Numbered from the stretch's first letter, positions 35,618-46,364 are shown. The stretch is DNA of 64,000 nt from Chitinophaga solisilvae (GCF_009928525.1 NZ_JAABOK010000002.1:434001-498000); one strand, 5' to 3'. Numbers and translations are program-made. The notes: generated from the letters alone by a model not told the origin.

Positions 35618-38600
35618 ATGGAAAAAATTCTACGTACCGCCTGGTATTTCAGCCATCGGGTACTTCCAAAAACATTCCTGTTTATGAAGTTAACAGCCAT
35701 CCTCCTAACCGTCTGCTGCATGCAGATAAGTGCCAAGGGCTATTCCCAGCGGGTCACGCTGGCGGAGAAAAATGCCAGGCTGGGAAAGGTTTTCCGGGCA
35801 ATCAAGCAGCAAACCGGCTATGCCTTCTTTTTTGATGAGTCCTGGATGCGCCAGGCAGCAGCAGTAACCATTAATGTACAGGATGCCACCCTGGAAAAAG
35901 CGCTGGACATCTGTTTCAAAAATCAACCGCTGACTTATTCCATCGTTGGTAATACCATTGTGGTCAAACAACGGGAAACAGCAGCAGACAGAGTGGTGGC
36001 AGCCAACACCCCGCCGCCTGCTGTTATCAAAGGTATTATCCGGGATGAATCGCAGGTGCCGCTGGCAGGCGTTTCCATCCGTATCAAAGGCACAACCAAA
36101 GGTACCACCAGCACCGGAACCGGCGAATTCAGCCTGCAGGCAGAACCCGGTGATGTGCTTATATTCTCTTTTATCGGTTATCAGCAGAAAGAAGTAGTGG
36201 TAGGACAATCCACCACCCTCAGCATTGTGATGCAGCTGGCCAGCAATGAGCTGGGCAATGTGGTAGTTACCGCGCTCGGTATCACCAAGAAGGACCGCAA
36301 GCTGGGCTATGCCATCACCAAAGTAAATGTGGACGAAGTACAGAGCGCCAACAACGTTTCGCCTATCGCTGCCCTGCAGGGTAAAGTAGCCGGTGTAAAC
36401 ATCAACCTCTCCGGAGCGGCAGGTGCACAGGCATCTCCCAGCATCCTGATACGCGGCGCCAAATCTCTCACCAAAAATGCGTCTCCCATCTTCGTTATTG
36501 ATGGTATGGTTATAGAAAACAACCGCGTTACACCGGATGAACTGGACAACGGCTCCCAGCTGAAAAACCTGAACCCGGATGATTACGAATCCATCACCGT
36601 GCTGAAAGGCGCTGCGGCTACCTCCCTGTATGGTTCCCGCGGCGGTAACGGCGCTATTGTTATCACCACCAAAAAAGGAAAAGCAGGAAGTGGTATAGGC
36701 GTTTCCGTTAGTTCCACCTACCAGACACAGGTGATATATGATAACGGCTTACCTCTGCAGAACCTGTACGGTAGCGGTACTCCCTATTACCGTGAAGGTA
36801 ATTTCAAACCGGATGGTACACAGGTAAATACCTCCTACAGCTATGGTCCGAAGATGGACGGCAGCCTGCATCCCGCAATCTATAATGCGGGTAAAATGGT
36901 GCCTTACAGCGCACAGCCGGATAACTGGAAAACATTCTTCCAGAACGGAAAATATATCAATAACAACATCTCCCTAAGCGGTGGCAATGAGCGTGTAACC
37001 TATCGCTTCTCCTATTCCAATCTGCAGAACAGAGGTACACTGCCCAACAACGAAGTAAACCGTAACAACTTCGATTTCCGTACTACCGGTAAGATCAACA
37101 ATATCTTCTCCGTAGAAGCAGGTATAAGCTATGCCATGACAGACGCGCTGAATGCCTATAACCAGGGCCGCTGGGAGTGGCCTTCCGGTACCAATCTGGG
37201 CTTCCTGACCTATTATGCTGTTCCCAGAAATACTGACCTGGGCGACTGGAAATCCGATTACCGCAACAGCGACGGCTCTATGCGGAAAACCGGTTACAGC
37301 CTTTATGATGATGTAGTGCAACAGGCATTTAACCGCTTCGATAAAACCAATAAGAAACGCTCTGAAAGATCCCTGCTGGCAACCGTGTTACTGAAAGCCC
37401 AGATCAACGACTGGCTGGATGCAAGCGCCAAAGCCAATATGAACGACTGGCGCACTTTCTATGAAAACAAGGAAGGCGGTGGCGGCGCATTTGGCGCAGG
37501 CGGTTCCTACGGTGTAGGCGGCAACTACAGTTCTTCCTACAACTACCTGTTTATGCTGCACGGCGCACGTAAACTGAATAAGGATATGGAACTGGATGTC
37601 AGGCTGATTAACGAATACTATGGTAACGGCAGACAGGAAGAATACAGCGCCTCCACACGCGGCGGCCTGATTGTTCCGGATGTATTTACCTTATCCAACT
37701 CACTGGAAGATATCAGAGATAACAGAGCCTATAAAATTACGCCGCAGAACAACCGCGTAATCGGCGCCGGCGCCATCGTGAACCTGAGCTACAAGGATTA
37801 CCTGAACCTGGAAATCACCGGCCGTAATGACTGGGTATCTTCCCTGACTTATCCGCTGATTGTAAAAGGCGGCGCTAACAACTATTCCGTATTCTATCCT
37901 TCTGTAAATCTCTCCTGGTCCTTTACCGACACCTGGCGCGAACAGATACCCCGCTGGTTTACTTTCGGTAAGCTGAGAGCATCCGCCGCCTGGGTAGGTA
38001 ACGGTACAGAACCATATTATACCAACATCGGTTACCTGCTGACTACTGTCCGCGATATCAACGGCAATTCTGTCAACACTTCCTATGAGAAAGACAAGGA
38101 TATTCTGCCTAACTACGATTACAAGCCGGAACTGCAGCGTTCCTATGAGTTAGGTACCAACCTGTCTTTCCTGGATGACTTCATCAACCTGGACCTGGCC
38201 TGGTACAGAACCAACAGTACCAACCAGATTCTCAAAATCAGGAATTCATACGAAACAGGCTATGGTTTCAAACGTATCAATGCCGGTAACATTCAGAATG
38301 AAGGTATTGAGGTACAGTTAAACGTAACGCCTGTACGTAAAAAAGATCTCAAGGTGGATCTCGGTGTGAACTTCACCCGTAACAGGGGTACGCTGAAATC
38401 CCTGAACGACGGTATGATGGAATACGAGATGATGGGTAACTATGAAGGCGCAAGCGTATATGCTTACCCTGGCGGCCCGCTGGGTATCCTGACCACAGAC
38501 AGAAGCTACAGGGAATACGATCCTGCTACCGGACTGCCCATTATCAAGGTAGGTGCGCGTGCTACCAATGCGAGCCCTGACAGAAAGTATGACTTCCAGG

Positions 38601-39307
38601 AATATACCTGGTCACAGGTGAGATATAATGAGAAAAATCCGAGAACCAATATCGGACGTATTGAGCCGGATTGGATCGGTGGATTCAATGCCAATATCCG
38701 CTGGAAGCAGTTCACCCTGTTTGCCCAGCTGGACGGCCGCTTTGGTGGTCTGGCCTATTCCGGCGCGTACAACTACGGCATGTTCCGTGGTGCGCTGGCC
38801 AATACACTGCAGTATCGGGATGCTGAGCATGGTGGTGTAGAGCGTATTGATTCCTATACCGGTCAGAAAGTATACGACGGCGCTGTTCCTGATGCCGTTT
38901 TTGCAGCAGGCGAGAAAAGCCCGAAAACCGGTGAAAACATTGGTGGTATGACTTTCCGCCAGGCGTATGACAAAGGGTTGGTAGAACCCTGGAAAGCAGG
39001 TTCCTATTATATCAATACCTACGGTTTCAGCACTAACCTGGACAATGGCTCCGTGACAAAATTATCCTGGCTGATGCTGCGCGAAGTATCGCTGGGTTAC
39101 CAGATACCGCAACAGTGGCTGAATACGATCAGGCTGAAAAGCGCCGGACTGCGCTTTACCGCACGTAACATTGCGTACCTGTATAACGGCCTGACCGGCG
39201 GGCAGAATCCTGAATCCCTGCAAAGCAATGATCCGTTCAAACCGATCATTAACGGCGCAGTGCCATTCTCCCGTAACTATGCCGTTACCTTAAACATTAG
39301 TCTCTAA
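35618..39307 (+). CDS. SusC/RagA TonB-linked transporter with STN signalling domain (cassette A)
   Basis: This outer-membrane TonB-dependent transducer has 1229 residues. The N-terminal export segment (about residues 18-42, MKLTAILLTVCCMQISA) is followed by an STN/secretin domain at about 48-115 (KVFRAIKQQTGYAFFFDESW), the contact for FecR. A carboxypeptidase-regulatory-like domain follows (IIRDESQVPLAGVSIRIKG), then the TonB region NVVVTALGITKKDRKLGYA, the plug with FVIDGMV and NPDDYESITVLKGAAATSLYG, and the barrel ending NISL. The extra residues before the hydrophobic stretch (MEKILRTAWYFSHRVLPK) are typical of this class. It is 112 bp after FecR and 21 bp before SusD. Substrate unknown. 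Confidence 0.94.
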   Translation: MEKILRTAWYFSHRVLPKTFLFMKLTAILLTVCCMQISAKGYSQRVTLAEKNARLGKVFRAIKQQTGYAFFFDESWMRQAAAVTINVQDATLEKALDICFKNQPLTYSIVGNTIVVKQRETAADRVVAANTPPPAVIKGIIRDESQVPLAGVSIRIKGTTKGTTSTGTGEFSLQAEPGDVLIFSFIGYQQKEVVVGQSTTLSIVMQLASNELGNVVVTALGITKKDRKLGYAITKVNVDEVQSANNVSPIAALQGKVAGVNINLSGAAGAQASPSILIRGAKSLTKNASPIFVIDGMVIENNRVTPDELDNGSQLKNLNPDDYESITVLKGAAATSLYGSRGGNGAIVITTKKGKAGSGIGVSVSSTYQTQVIYDNGLPLQNLYGSGTPYYREGNFKPDGTQVNTSYSYGPKMDGSLHPAIYNAGKMVPYSAQPDNWKTFFQNGKYINNNISLSGGNERVTYRFSYSNLQNRGTLPNNEVNRNNFDFRTTGKINNIFSVEAGISYAMTDALNAYNQGRWEWPSGTNLGFLTYYAVPRNTDLGDWKSDYRNSDGSMRKTGYSLYDDVVQQAFNRFDKTNKKRSERSLLATVLLKAQINDWLDASAKANMNDWRTFYENKEGGGGAFGAGGSYGVGGNYSSSYNYLFMLHGARKLNKDMELDVRLINEYYGNGRQEEYSASTRGGLIVPDVFTLSNSLEDIRDNRAYKITPQNNRVIGAGAIVNLSYKDYLNLEITGRNDWVSSLTYPLIVKGGANNYSVFYPSVNLSWSFTDTWREQIPRWFTFGKLRASAAWVGNGTEPYYTNIGYLLTTVRDINGNSVNTSYEKDKDILPNYDYKPELQRSYELGTNLSFLDDFINLDLAWYRTNSTNQILKIRNSYETGYGFKRINAGNIQNEGIEVQLNVTPVRKKDLKVDLGVNFTRNRGTLKSLNDGMMEYEMMGNYEGASVYAYPGGPLGILTTDRSYREYDPATGLPIIKVGARATNASPDRKYDFQEYTWSQVRYNEKNPRTNIGRIEPDWIGGFNANIRWKQFTLFAQLDGRFGGLAYSGAYNYGMFRGALANTLQYRDAEHGGVERIDSYTGQKVYDGAVPDAVFAAGEKSPKTGENIGGMTFRQAYDKGLVEPWKAGSYYINTYGFSTNLDNGSVTKLSWLMLREVSLGYQIPQQWLNTIRLKSAGLRFTARNIAYLYNGLTGGQNPESLQSNDPFKPIINGAVPFSRNYAVTLNISL

Positions 39308-39328
39308 CCGTTACAACCATTGAGCAAC

Positions 39329-41152
39329 ATGAAACAGTTCCATAAAATAGCGCTTGGGTTACTGGCTGTAGCTGCCCTGACGCAATCCTGCATGAAGAAA
39401 ATGCAGGACACCAATACCGATCCTAACTTATTATACGATACCCGCCCGGAATTCCTGTTCACGGATGCCACCAAAAGCTATACGCTGCCCGGCAGAACAC
39501 AGCTGCTGAATAAATACAGCACTTCACTGCGTTATATGCAGTATATCGTTGGCGATAATGCTGATAAGGATGCTATGGAAGCGCCTTACTGCGATCCCGG
39601 AAAAGTGAATTTCCCTGATCCAGGTAGCGACGGTACGCTTTACTCCGACCACTTCAACGGTGTAGGACGGGATATGAGCAAAATTATAGACAAGATCAAC
39701 AATACAGAAAGTCCGCTGCTGAGAAATGCGTATACAGATCTGAAGGCCATCTGTACTATTATGCGGGTATACGATGCGTGGAGAGTAGCTGATATGTACG
39801 GTGCGCTGCCTTATTCACAGGCGTTCAGGCCAACGGAGTATGCCGTTCCTGATTTTGATTTCAACTGGACCCTGTATCTGCAGTTCGATCAGGAGCTGAA
39901 AGCATCAGCAGATGTGCTGAAAGCGAAGAGCAAAGATCAGAAGGATATCTCCAAACAGGATTTCTTCTACGGTGGTAAAACAGATTCCTGGATTAAATTT
40001 GCCAACACCCTGCGTATTAAAATAGCGCAGCGTTATGAGAAGAGAAATGCCGCGCATCTGGCGGGTGTGCTGACAGACATTGCCGGTAACTACGGCAGTC
40101 AGATTATTTCCTCCAATGCGGAATCTTTCGGATATAACAACCTGCAGGACTGGAATAATGATGTGAATGATATCAATGCTATCCAGAACGTATATGTATC
40201 AGCGTTTCCTTTTGTTGAATTCCTGAAATCCACCCGCGATCCGCGTCTGCCGCTGATGGTAAGGGAGAACGACTGGGGCACTAACTATAAGCCCTATACG
40301 AGTGTGAGGGATTTTGGTATACCTGCTTCCAAAACAGAGCTGAATGAGCCTTCCAGGAATACATCCCGTTTTATGGGTAAGCACGTGTTCTCGGCATCTT
40401 CCGGCTCGGCTTACGACTGGTGGGGACAGGCCAAAACGCATTCGTTCACCTATACTTCCGGTAGCGGTACTGCTACCGCCACGCTGAATTTCATCTCGCT
40501 GATACAGGGTCGCCTGTTTGTTAAAAATGGTGGCTTCAGGGATGTAGATGCCAACGTAATGCATGATGATGAGAAAATTGTGGATGGTAACACCATCAAA
40601 ATGCGTACTTCCCTGCTGAGCTATGCAGAAACCTGCTTTATGATGGCGGAAATTGCAGCCAAAGGCGGCAACAGCCTGGGTAAATCTGCAGCGCAGTGGT
40701 ATGATGAGGGGGTGACTGCTTCCTTTAATGATTACAAACAGAAAGGTATAGAGCAGGGAACACCGCGTGCCGCTGATGCGCAGCTGGGCGATTTCCTGAC
40801 CCGCTATCCTTACAAAGGACTGGAAAGCGTGTATTCCCAGGCATGGGTGAACTTCCTTACCCAGCCGGAAGAGGCGTGGGCTATGTGGAAGCGTACCGGC
40901 TATCCGCAGTTTTCGACGTATGTTCCCGGCGGCGTCAATAAAATCGGCGATGGTTCCGGTATTGCATACCTGGAATCATTGTACACCGGTTCGCAGAACC
41001 TGCTGATACCCCGCAGGGCGGTAATACCTGTTTCAGCTACCGAAATGCTGGGCAACATCGGCAATGCGGTGAAAGCTATGCAGGCAAAGGATGCGGACTA
41101 CGGCGTTGACAGGCTGGATACCAGGGGCCGTATCTGGTGGGATATGAAGTAA
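39329..41152 (+). CDS. SusD/RagB-type lipoprotein (cassette A; SusD-like group)
   Basis: This is the surface binding lipoprotein of cassette A, 607 residues from the ATG at 39329. The signal MKQFHKIALGLLAVAALTQS ends in a lipobox Cys at residue 21. A TTG three codons upstream also opens the frame but spoils nothing and is unlikely. It belongs to the SusD/RagB superfamily, in its larger variant (about 600 residues, SusD_2-like), shown by YMQYIVG, the ICTIMRVYDAWRVADMYGALPYSQAF helix pair and the C-terminal EAWAMWKRTGYPQ and IPRRA motifs. A strong terminator follows at 41188. The ligand is not predictable. Confidence 0.9.
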   Translation: MKQFHKIALGLLAVAALTQSCMKKMQDTNTDPNLLYDTRPEFLFTDATKSYTLPGRTQLLNKYSTSLRYMQYIVGDNADKDAMEAPYCDPGKVNFPDPGSDGTLYSDHFNGVGRDMSKIIDKINNTESPLLRNAYTDLKAICTIMRVYDAWRVADMYGALPYSQAFRPTEYAVPDFDFNWTLYLQFDQELKASADVLKAKSKDQKDISKQDFFYGGKTDSWIKFANTLRIKIAQRYEKRNAAHLAGVLTDIAGNYGSQIISSNAESFGYNNLQDWNNDVNDINAIQNVYVSAFPFVEFLKSTRDPRLPLMVRENDWGTNYKPYTSVRDFGIPASKTELNEPSRNTSRFMGKHVFSASSGSAYDWWGQAKTHSFTYTSGSGTATATLNFISLIQGRLFVKNGGFRDVDANVMHDDEKIVDGNTIKMRTSLLSYAETCFMMAEIAAKGGNSLGKSAAQWYDEGVTASFNDYKQKGIEQGTPRAADAQLGDFLTRYPYKGLESVYSQAWVNFLTQPEEAWAMWKRTGYPQFSTYVPGGVNKIGDGSGIAYLESLYTGSQNLLIPRRAVIPVSATEMLGNIGNAVKAMQAKDADYGVDRLDTRGRIWWDMK

Positions 41153-41187
41153 ACAAGCCAAAGCTGAATAAACATCATGTTGATGTG

Positions 41188-41223
41188 AAAAAAGGCCGCT
41201 CTATTTTTGGAGCGGCCTTTTTT
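41188..41223 (+). terminator. intrinsic terminator after cassette A
   Basis: AAAAAAGGCCGCTC and GAGCGGCCTTTTTT form a 14-bp perfect stem with an 8-nt loop, ending in a T-run. It separates the SusD gene from the next sigma gene. Confidence 0.92.
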
Positions 41224-41349
41224 TATAAGGAAAATGTTATACATATATCATGGTTGCCAGTATGATTTTTATGTGATTTTTTTAGCTTGCTATGCCTGAC
41301 TTAAATAATTATTTCTATTTTGCTCCACTGTGTCACTAAAATTGTTGCC

Positions 41350-41943
41350 ATGTTGAATGCAACAGATGAAGCGCTGTGCAAAAAGATTATTGAAAAAGAT
41401 GAGCCGGCCTTCCGGATATTATATAATAGATACAGGAACCAGATTTACGCGTATGCGCTGAAATTATGCGGTTCCACGGAAGTTGCACTGGACGCTGTCC
41501 AGGAGGTGTTCATGAAAATCTGGATCAGGCATGAGTCACTTGATCCGTCACTGTCACTGAAAGCGTACCTGTACCGCAGCGCCAGAAACTATATTTTTGA
41601 CTACCTGAAGAAGGCGGTGCACGATGAAAAATTCCGTGCGTATTTCCTGCAGGCTTATGAAGAAAATACAGTGGGAGATGCCTGCCATGTATTGTATACC
41701 AAGCAACTGGAAGAAATAAGGATGAATGCCGTTTCCCGGCTTCCATCCCAGCGGCAGCTTATTTACCGGATGAGCAAGGTGGACGGATGTTCCAATCAGG
41801 AGATTGCGGACCGCCTGGGTATTTCTGTCAATACCGTCAGAGATCAGCTGGTAAAGGCTTCCCGCTATGTCCGGCATTACCTGTCTGAGAACGCCGACCT
41901 GGCTGTTTTACTCGCCATTTTTACTACTGTCATCACGGACTAA
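41350..41943 (+). CDS. FecI-like ECF sigma factor (cassette B)
   Basis: This is the second ECF sigma-70 factor, 197 residues from the ATG at 41350 (MLNATDEALCKKIIEKDEPAF). A TTG at 41320 would add ten residues and is not needed. Region 2 includes FRILYNRYRNQIYAYALKLCG and the AYLYRSARNYIFDYLKKA helix. Region 4 includes SNQEIADRLGISVNTVRDQL. It belongs to the same Bacteroidota sigma group as the factor at 33633, though the two proteins differ widely in sequence. FecR starts 69 bp later, and the gap repeats the cassette A spacer motif. Confidence 0.92.
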   Translation: MLNATDEALCKKIIEKDEPAFRILYNRYRNQIYAYALKLCGSTEVALDAVQEVFMKIWIRHESLDPSLSLKAYLYRSARNYIFDYLKKAVHDEKFRAYFLQAYEENTVGDACHVLYTKQLEEIRMNAVSRLPSQRQLIYRMSKVDGCSNQEIADRLGISVNTVRDQLVKASRYVRHYLSENADLAVLLAIFTTVITD

Positions 41944-41993
41944 AAAAAATTTTTACTTCGCGTCGTCTTTTCTCTTTTCACAATCGTATTACT
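41942..41993 (+). promoter_or_regulatory. spacer motif between sigma and FecR genes, cassette B
   Basis: A8T5 begins in the sigma stop codon (41942-41954), CTCTTTT is at 41972-41978 and CGTATTACT at 41985-41993. Motifs and spacing equal those at 34223-34274, while the sequence between them differs. Same interpretation as there: shared ECF-dependent promoter or a conserved RNA feature. Confidence 0.45.
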
Positions 41994-42012
41994 ATTACAC
42001 CAACTGTCTGGC

Positions 42013-42972
42013 ATGGAGGAACAAAACAGGATAAAGGCATTGCTGATACGGTTTGCAGCAGGAAGCAGCAATCCGGAAGAGCGTCAGGAGATATTGAACT
42101 GGCTGGAACAGCACCCCGAAGCGGAGTGGCTGCCATTGCCGGAAGACATATCCCCGGCCGGCCTGTCTGTTTCAATGCCGGAAACAGCTGCTGACAACAT
42201 TTTTCAGCGTATCGTATCCCGTCAGCCGGAAGTAACGGCAAGGCCTGTACGAAGAATAGCCTGGTGGCGTGCCGCTGCCGTACTGATTCCCGTCATCGGT
42301 ATAGGAGCATCCCTGTGGTGGTGGCAGCAGCATATGCAGCGCCGTTATTATGTGAACAACACCCGCGAGGTACAGACCATCAGCCTGGAAGACGGCACCA
42401 CCGTGCGTCTGAACAGGAATTCCCGGATGGGCGTCAGCCGCCGCTTTATGCATCAGCCGGCGCGTGAAGTATGGCTGGAAGGCGAAGCCTTCTTCTCTGT
42501 ACAGCCGGCCACCAAAGCGTTCACCGTACATGCAGCAGACATGCTGGAGGTACAGGTGCTGGGTACTGCGTTCAATGTAAGCACCGCCGGAGAAACGGCT
42601 ACGGTAGTACTGAATACCGGCAGTGTAAAAGTTGCCGCTGCCGCCAGCGCGGTTGTGCTGCGTCCCGGCGAAATGGCCGGCTTCAGCAAAACATCGCGGC
42701 AGCTGACGACCCGGCAGGCAGACACGCTGTTTTATACTTCATGGAAATACAACCTGGTAGCTTTCAGGGGACAACCGCTGAAGGAGGTAATGCGCCGGTT
42801 ACAGGAATACTATGAATTTGACGTCGTATTCAAAGATTCCCGACTGGCAGATTATACCTTCACCGGATACCTGTCTTCCTGCAACCTGCAACAGGCATTA
42901 GGCACGCTAGAAGAAACATTCCCGGTCAGATTTAATGTAAAGGACAAAGTAATTCAAGTGAACAAACAATAG
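42013..42972 (+). CDS. FecR-type anti-sigma factor (cassette B)
   Basis: This inner-membrane anti-sigma factor has 319 residues. The cytoplasmic segment spans about 1-78, the membrane helix about 80-102 (WWRAAAVLIPVIGIGASLWWW), and the periplasmic FecR domain follows (ISLEDGTTVRLNRNSRMGVS; EVQVLGTAFNVS). The C-terminal STN-facing region is LKEVMRRLQEYYEFDVVFKD. It is shorter than the cassette A protein but has the same plan. SusC begins 32 bp downstream, so the two are surely cotranscribed. Confidence 0.93.
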   Translation: MEEQNRIKALLIRFAAGSSNPEERQEILNWLEQHPEAEWLPLPEDISPAGLSVSMPETAADNIFQRIVSRQPEVTARPVRRIAWWRAAAVLIPVIGIGASLWWWQQHMQRRYYVNNTREVQTISLEDGTTVRLNRNSRMGVSRRFMHQPAREVWLEGEAFFSVQPATKAFTVHAADMLEVQVLGTAFNVSTAGETATVVLNTGSVKVAAAASAVVLRPGEMAGFSKTSRQLTTRQADTLFYTSWKYNLVAFRGQPLKEVMRRLQEYYEFDVVFKDSRLADYTFTGYLSSCNLQQALGTLEETFPVRFNVKDKVIQVNKQ

Positions 42973-43004
42973 TGCTCCTTTTAGGATAACAACTACACTT
43001 TACT

Positions 43005-46000
43005 ATGAAAAAAATTAGATCAATCAGCTGCAGGCTGATAATGATAATGGCATTGTATGCCTGTATGCAACTGCCGTTTACCCTGGCGCATGCCGCCGTA
43101 TCCGCCCGCGATGGCGGAACACAGGCTATGCCGCTGATCTCGCTGATCAGTGAACTGGAAGGGAAGTTTGATGTACGTTTTAACTACAACACGCACCTCC
43201 TGGAAGGTAAAACCATCACCCTGAAAAATTCCACTACGTTCAAAGCCGGCAATATTGAAACGGTTATGAATCACTACATCTCCCCGCTGGGGCTTGTCTG
43301 CAAGAAAATCGGAGAGAAGTTCTTCGTAGTGAAATCAGAAAATGCTACCGGCAGTGAAATGAAAATTGCAGCTGTATCCCCGTTACCTGTAGTACAACAA
43401 GGCGTGAAAGGTACGGTGAAAGACAGCGCCGGGCACGTTTTGCCCGGTGTGACCGTTCGTCTGAAAGGAGCCTCCAGGGCGGCTGTCAGCGATAAGGACG
43501 GGAACTTCTCCATGGAAAATGTCAACGACGGAGATGTGCTCATCTTCTCTCTCATTGGTTATGGCCCGGTAGAATACACCATCAGCGGACAACAGTTTTT
43601 CCAGGTGGTGATGCGCGAATTGTCTACCGCCCTGGATCAGGTGGTGGTGACCGCTCTCGGTGTGAAACGTGCGGAGAAAGCACTCGGCTATGCCGTTCAA
43701 CGTGTGAAGGGCAGCGCGGTGCAAACCGTTAAAGGCGTGGATATGGCTACCTCCCTCACCGGGCAGGTGGCTGGTCTGGTAATTAAGAACTCTACCGAGT
43801 TCAACGCCAAACCTACTATTGAGCTGAGAGGTGAAGGCGCCCTGCTGGTAATAGACGGAGTACCCTATGGTAACATGACCCTGCGCGACGTACCTTCCGA
43901 TGATATTGAAAGCATCGATGTACTCAAAGGACCCACCGCCTCTGCCCTGTACGGCTCCCGCGCTTCCGGCGGCGTTATCCTCATCACAACCAAGAAAGGC
44001 AGCGGTGAAGGACTGGCTGTTAACATCAACAGCAACACCATGGTGCAGAGCGGATTCCTGTCACTGCCAAAGGTACAGTCTTCCTACGCCCGTGGCCAGA
44101 ACGGAAAGATAGACAACGATTATGTATGGGGACCTAAACTGGATGCCGGCAACACTGCCAGAGACTGGAATCCTGAAACCAAACAGTTTGAAAACAACCG
44201 CCCGCTGAATTCCGTAGGTAAGAACAACCTGAAGAATTTTATGCAGATGGGGCTCATCACCAACAACAACATCAACGTATCGCAAAGCGGTAAGTACGGC
44301 AGCTTCCGTGCTTCCCTGAATCATATTTTCAACAAGGGGCAGTTTCCGAATACGAAACTGAACATGTTTAACTTCACCCTGGGAGGAGAACTGAAAGCCA
44401 GCGATAAATTTACCCTGGAAGGACATATGGGCGTGAGCAGAAGAACAGCGCCGCAGATATGGGGAACCGGTTACGGCAACCAGGGCTACATTTACCAGCT
44501 GACCATGTGGACAGGCCCGGAATATGATATCCGGCAGTACCGCGACTACTGGAAAACACCTAACCAGACGCAGAACTGGATGTATACCAACTGGTACGAC
44601 AATCCTTACCTGATTGCCTATGAAAAACTGAACGGCATCCAGGAAAGTACCGTGAATGCCAGCCTCACCGCCAACTATAAATTCACTTCCGACCTGAGCC
44701 TCCTTATCCGCCTGGGTTATGATGTTTACAATAACAAGGAAACAAAACGCAACCCTACTGCCAATATCTACTCTACCCGCGGTGGCTGGAACGCCAGAGG
44801 ACTGTACAGCATCAGCGATGCCTTCGGCTGGAGCACCAACAACGATGTGATGCTCAGCTACAACAAAAAGGTGCGCGACTGGTCCTTTGATGCGATGGCC
44901 GGCGCCACTCTTTACTATTATGTGGACGAATCTCTTTATGCTTCCACCAAGAACGGTTTAACCTCTCCTACTTTTTATTCCATCTATGCTTCTGTTGACC
45001 CCGCCATTGTTCAGCCCGGATATTCCAGCAGGCAGGTAAACAGCCTGTACGGCCGCGCTGCCATCGGCTGGAAGAATGCCGTGTTCCTGGATGTTACAGG
45101 ACGTAATGACTGGAACTCCGCACAGTCTAAAAAACAGCGCGATTATTTCTACCCTTCCGTAGGTACCAGCGTGGTGATGTCTGAATTTATGAAGATGCCC
45201 GCATTTGTTGACATGTGGAAACTGCGCGGCTCCTGGGCTACCTTTAAAACTCCGGCCGGCGTTTATACCCTTAACCGCCTGTATAATACCACCGCTTCTG
45301 CCTGGAACACGCTCAACTCCGCCAGCTATCCCAGAACCATGCTCGGCTCACCGGACATATTACCCAGCTCTATGCGCACCTGGGAGGTGGGAACAGCAGC
45401 CTATCTCTTCAAAAAGCGCCTGAGTGTGGATGTGGCCTACTTCAACAAATATTACTATAACCAGCAGAAGAGAGTGGCTATCTCCAGCGCTTCCGGCTTC
45501 GACTCCACCTATATCAACACCGGTGAAACAACTGTACGTAAAGGGGTGGAAGTATCCCTGAGCGGCAGCATCATCAAACAGAAAGGCTTTGAGTGGATAT
45601 CTGCTGTCAACTGGTCTACCCAGCACGTGTATTACAAAGACCTGGATCCGGTTTATTCTCCTAAAAAACCCTGGGTACAACCGGGAGCAAGGAATGATAT
45701 ATATACTGATAACTACTGGCTGAGAGACGGCTCCGGCAACATCATTCACAACAATGGTATGCCGGTACTGAGTAATTATGAACAGGTGTTCGGCTATACC
45801 GATCCTAAATTCAGCTTCGGCTTCATCAACACTTTCATCTTCGGCAACTTCACCGCCGGTATCAATATCGACGGCCGTGTAGGAGGCGTAATGTACAACT
45901 ACATCTATGACAAGATGTGGGACAGCGGTACCAACCCGGAATCAGACAATGAGTTCCGTTATGATGAAGTAGTGAACGGTAAAAAGAATTATGTAGGTAA

Positions 46001-46364
46001 TGGTGTGAAAGTTATCAGTGGCGAAGTGGCGTTCGATAATTTCGGAAACATCATATCAGATACACGTCAGTATGCGCCGAACGACAAAGGCATTTCCTAT
46101 CAGGCGTATGCGCAATCATTCCGTGGCGGTGACCGTGGCGTGCAGAATAAAACATTTGTGAAAGTGAGGGAAGTATCGCTGGGCTATCGTTTCCCGGCTG
46201 CCATGCTGGCGAAATCAGGTATCAAAAACGCCTCTGTATCGCTGACAGCACAGAACCTCTTCCTCTTCACCAATTTCAAATACTCTGATCCGGATGTAGA
46301 CAATGAAAACCTGAATTCTCCTTCACAGCGGATGGTAGGTTTAAACATCAGGGTAGGCTTCTAA
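43005..46364 (+). CDS. SusC/RagA TonB-linked transporter with STN domain (cassette B)
   Basis: This is a 1119-residue TonB-dependent transducer. The signal peptide lies within residues 1-32 (LPFTLAHA). An STN domain covers about 45-110 (LISELEGKFDVRFNYNTHLL), then a regulatory-like domain (TVKDSAGHVLPGVTVRLKG), the TonB region QVVVTALGVKRAEKALGYA, the plug with LLVIDGVPYG and PSDDIESIDVLKGPTASALYG, and the barrel closing with NIRVGF. The SusD reading frame begins on its final base (TAATG), a 1-base overlap, although the lipoprotein-like start is 30 bp later. No nearby enzyme indicates the substrate. Confidence 0.94.
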   Translation: MKKIRSISCRLIMIMALYACMQLPFTLAHAAVSARDGGTQAMPLISLISELEGKFDVRFNYNTHLLEGKTITLKNSTTFKAGNIETVMNHYISPLGLVCKKIGEKFFVVKSENATGSEMKIAAVSPLPVVQQGVKGTVKDSAGHVLPGVTVRLKGASRAAVSDKDGNFSMENVNDGDVLIFSLIGYGPVEYTISGQQFFQVVMRELSTALDQVVVTALGVKRAEKALGYAVQRVKGSAVQTVKGVDMATSLTGQVAGLVIKNSTEFNAKPTIELRGEGALLVIDGVPYGNMTLRDVPSDDIESIDVLKGPTASALYGSRASGGVILITTKKGSGEGLAVNINSNTMVQSGFLSLPKVQSSYARGQNGKIDNDYVWGPKLDAGNTARDWNPETKQFENNRPLNSVGKNNLKNFMQMGLITNNNINVSQSGKYGSFRASLNHIFNKGQFPNTKLNMFNFTLGGELKASDKFTLEGHMGVSRRTAPQIWGTGYGNQGYIYQLTMWTGPEYDIRQYRDYWKTPNQTQNWMYTNWYDNPYLIAYEKLNGIQESTVNASLTANYKFTSDLSLLIRLGYDVYNNKETKRNPTANIYSTRGGWNARGLYSISDAFGWSTNNDVMLSYNKKVRDWSFDAMAGATLYYYVDESLYASTKNGLTSPTFYSIYASVDPAIVQPGYSSRQVNSLYGRAAIGWKNAVFLDVTGRNDWNSAQSKKQRDYFYPSVGTSVVMSEFMKMPAFVDMWKLRGSWATFKTPAGVYTLNRLYNTTASAWNTLNSASYPRTMLGSPDILPSSMRTWEVGTAAYLFKKRLSVDVAYFNKYYYNQQKRVAISSASGFDSTYINTGETTVRKGVEVSLSGSIIKQKGFEWISAVNWSTQHVYYKDLDPVYSPKKPWVQPGARNDIYTDNYWLRDGSGNIIHNNGMPVLSNYEQVFGYTDPKFSFGFINTFIFGNFTAGINIDGRVGGVMYNYIYDKMWDSGTNPESDNEFRYDEVVNGKKNYVGNGVKVISGEVAFDNFGNIISDTRQYAPNDKGISYQAYAQSFRGGDRGVQNKTFVKVREVSLGYRFPAAMLAKSGIKNASVSLTAQNLFLFTNFKYSDPDVDNENLNSPSQRMVGLNIRVGF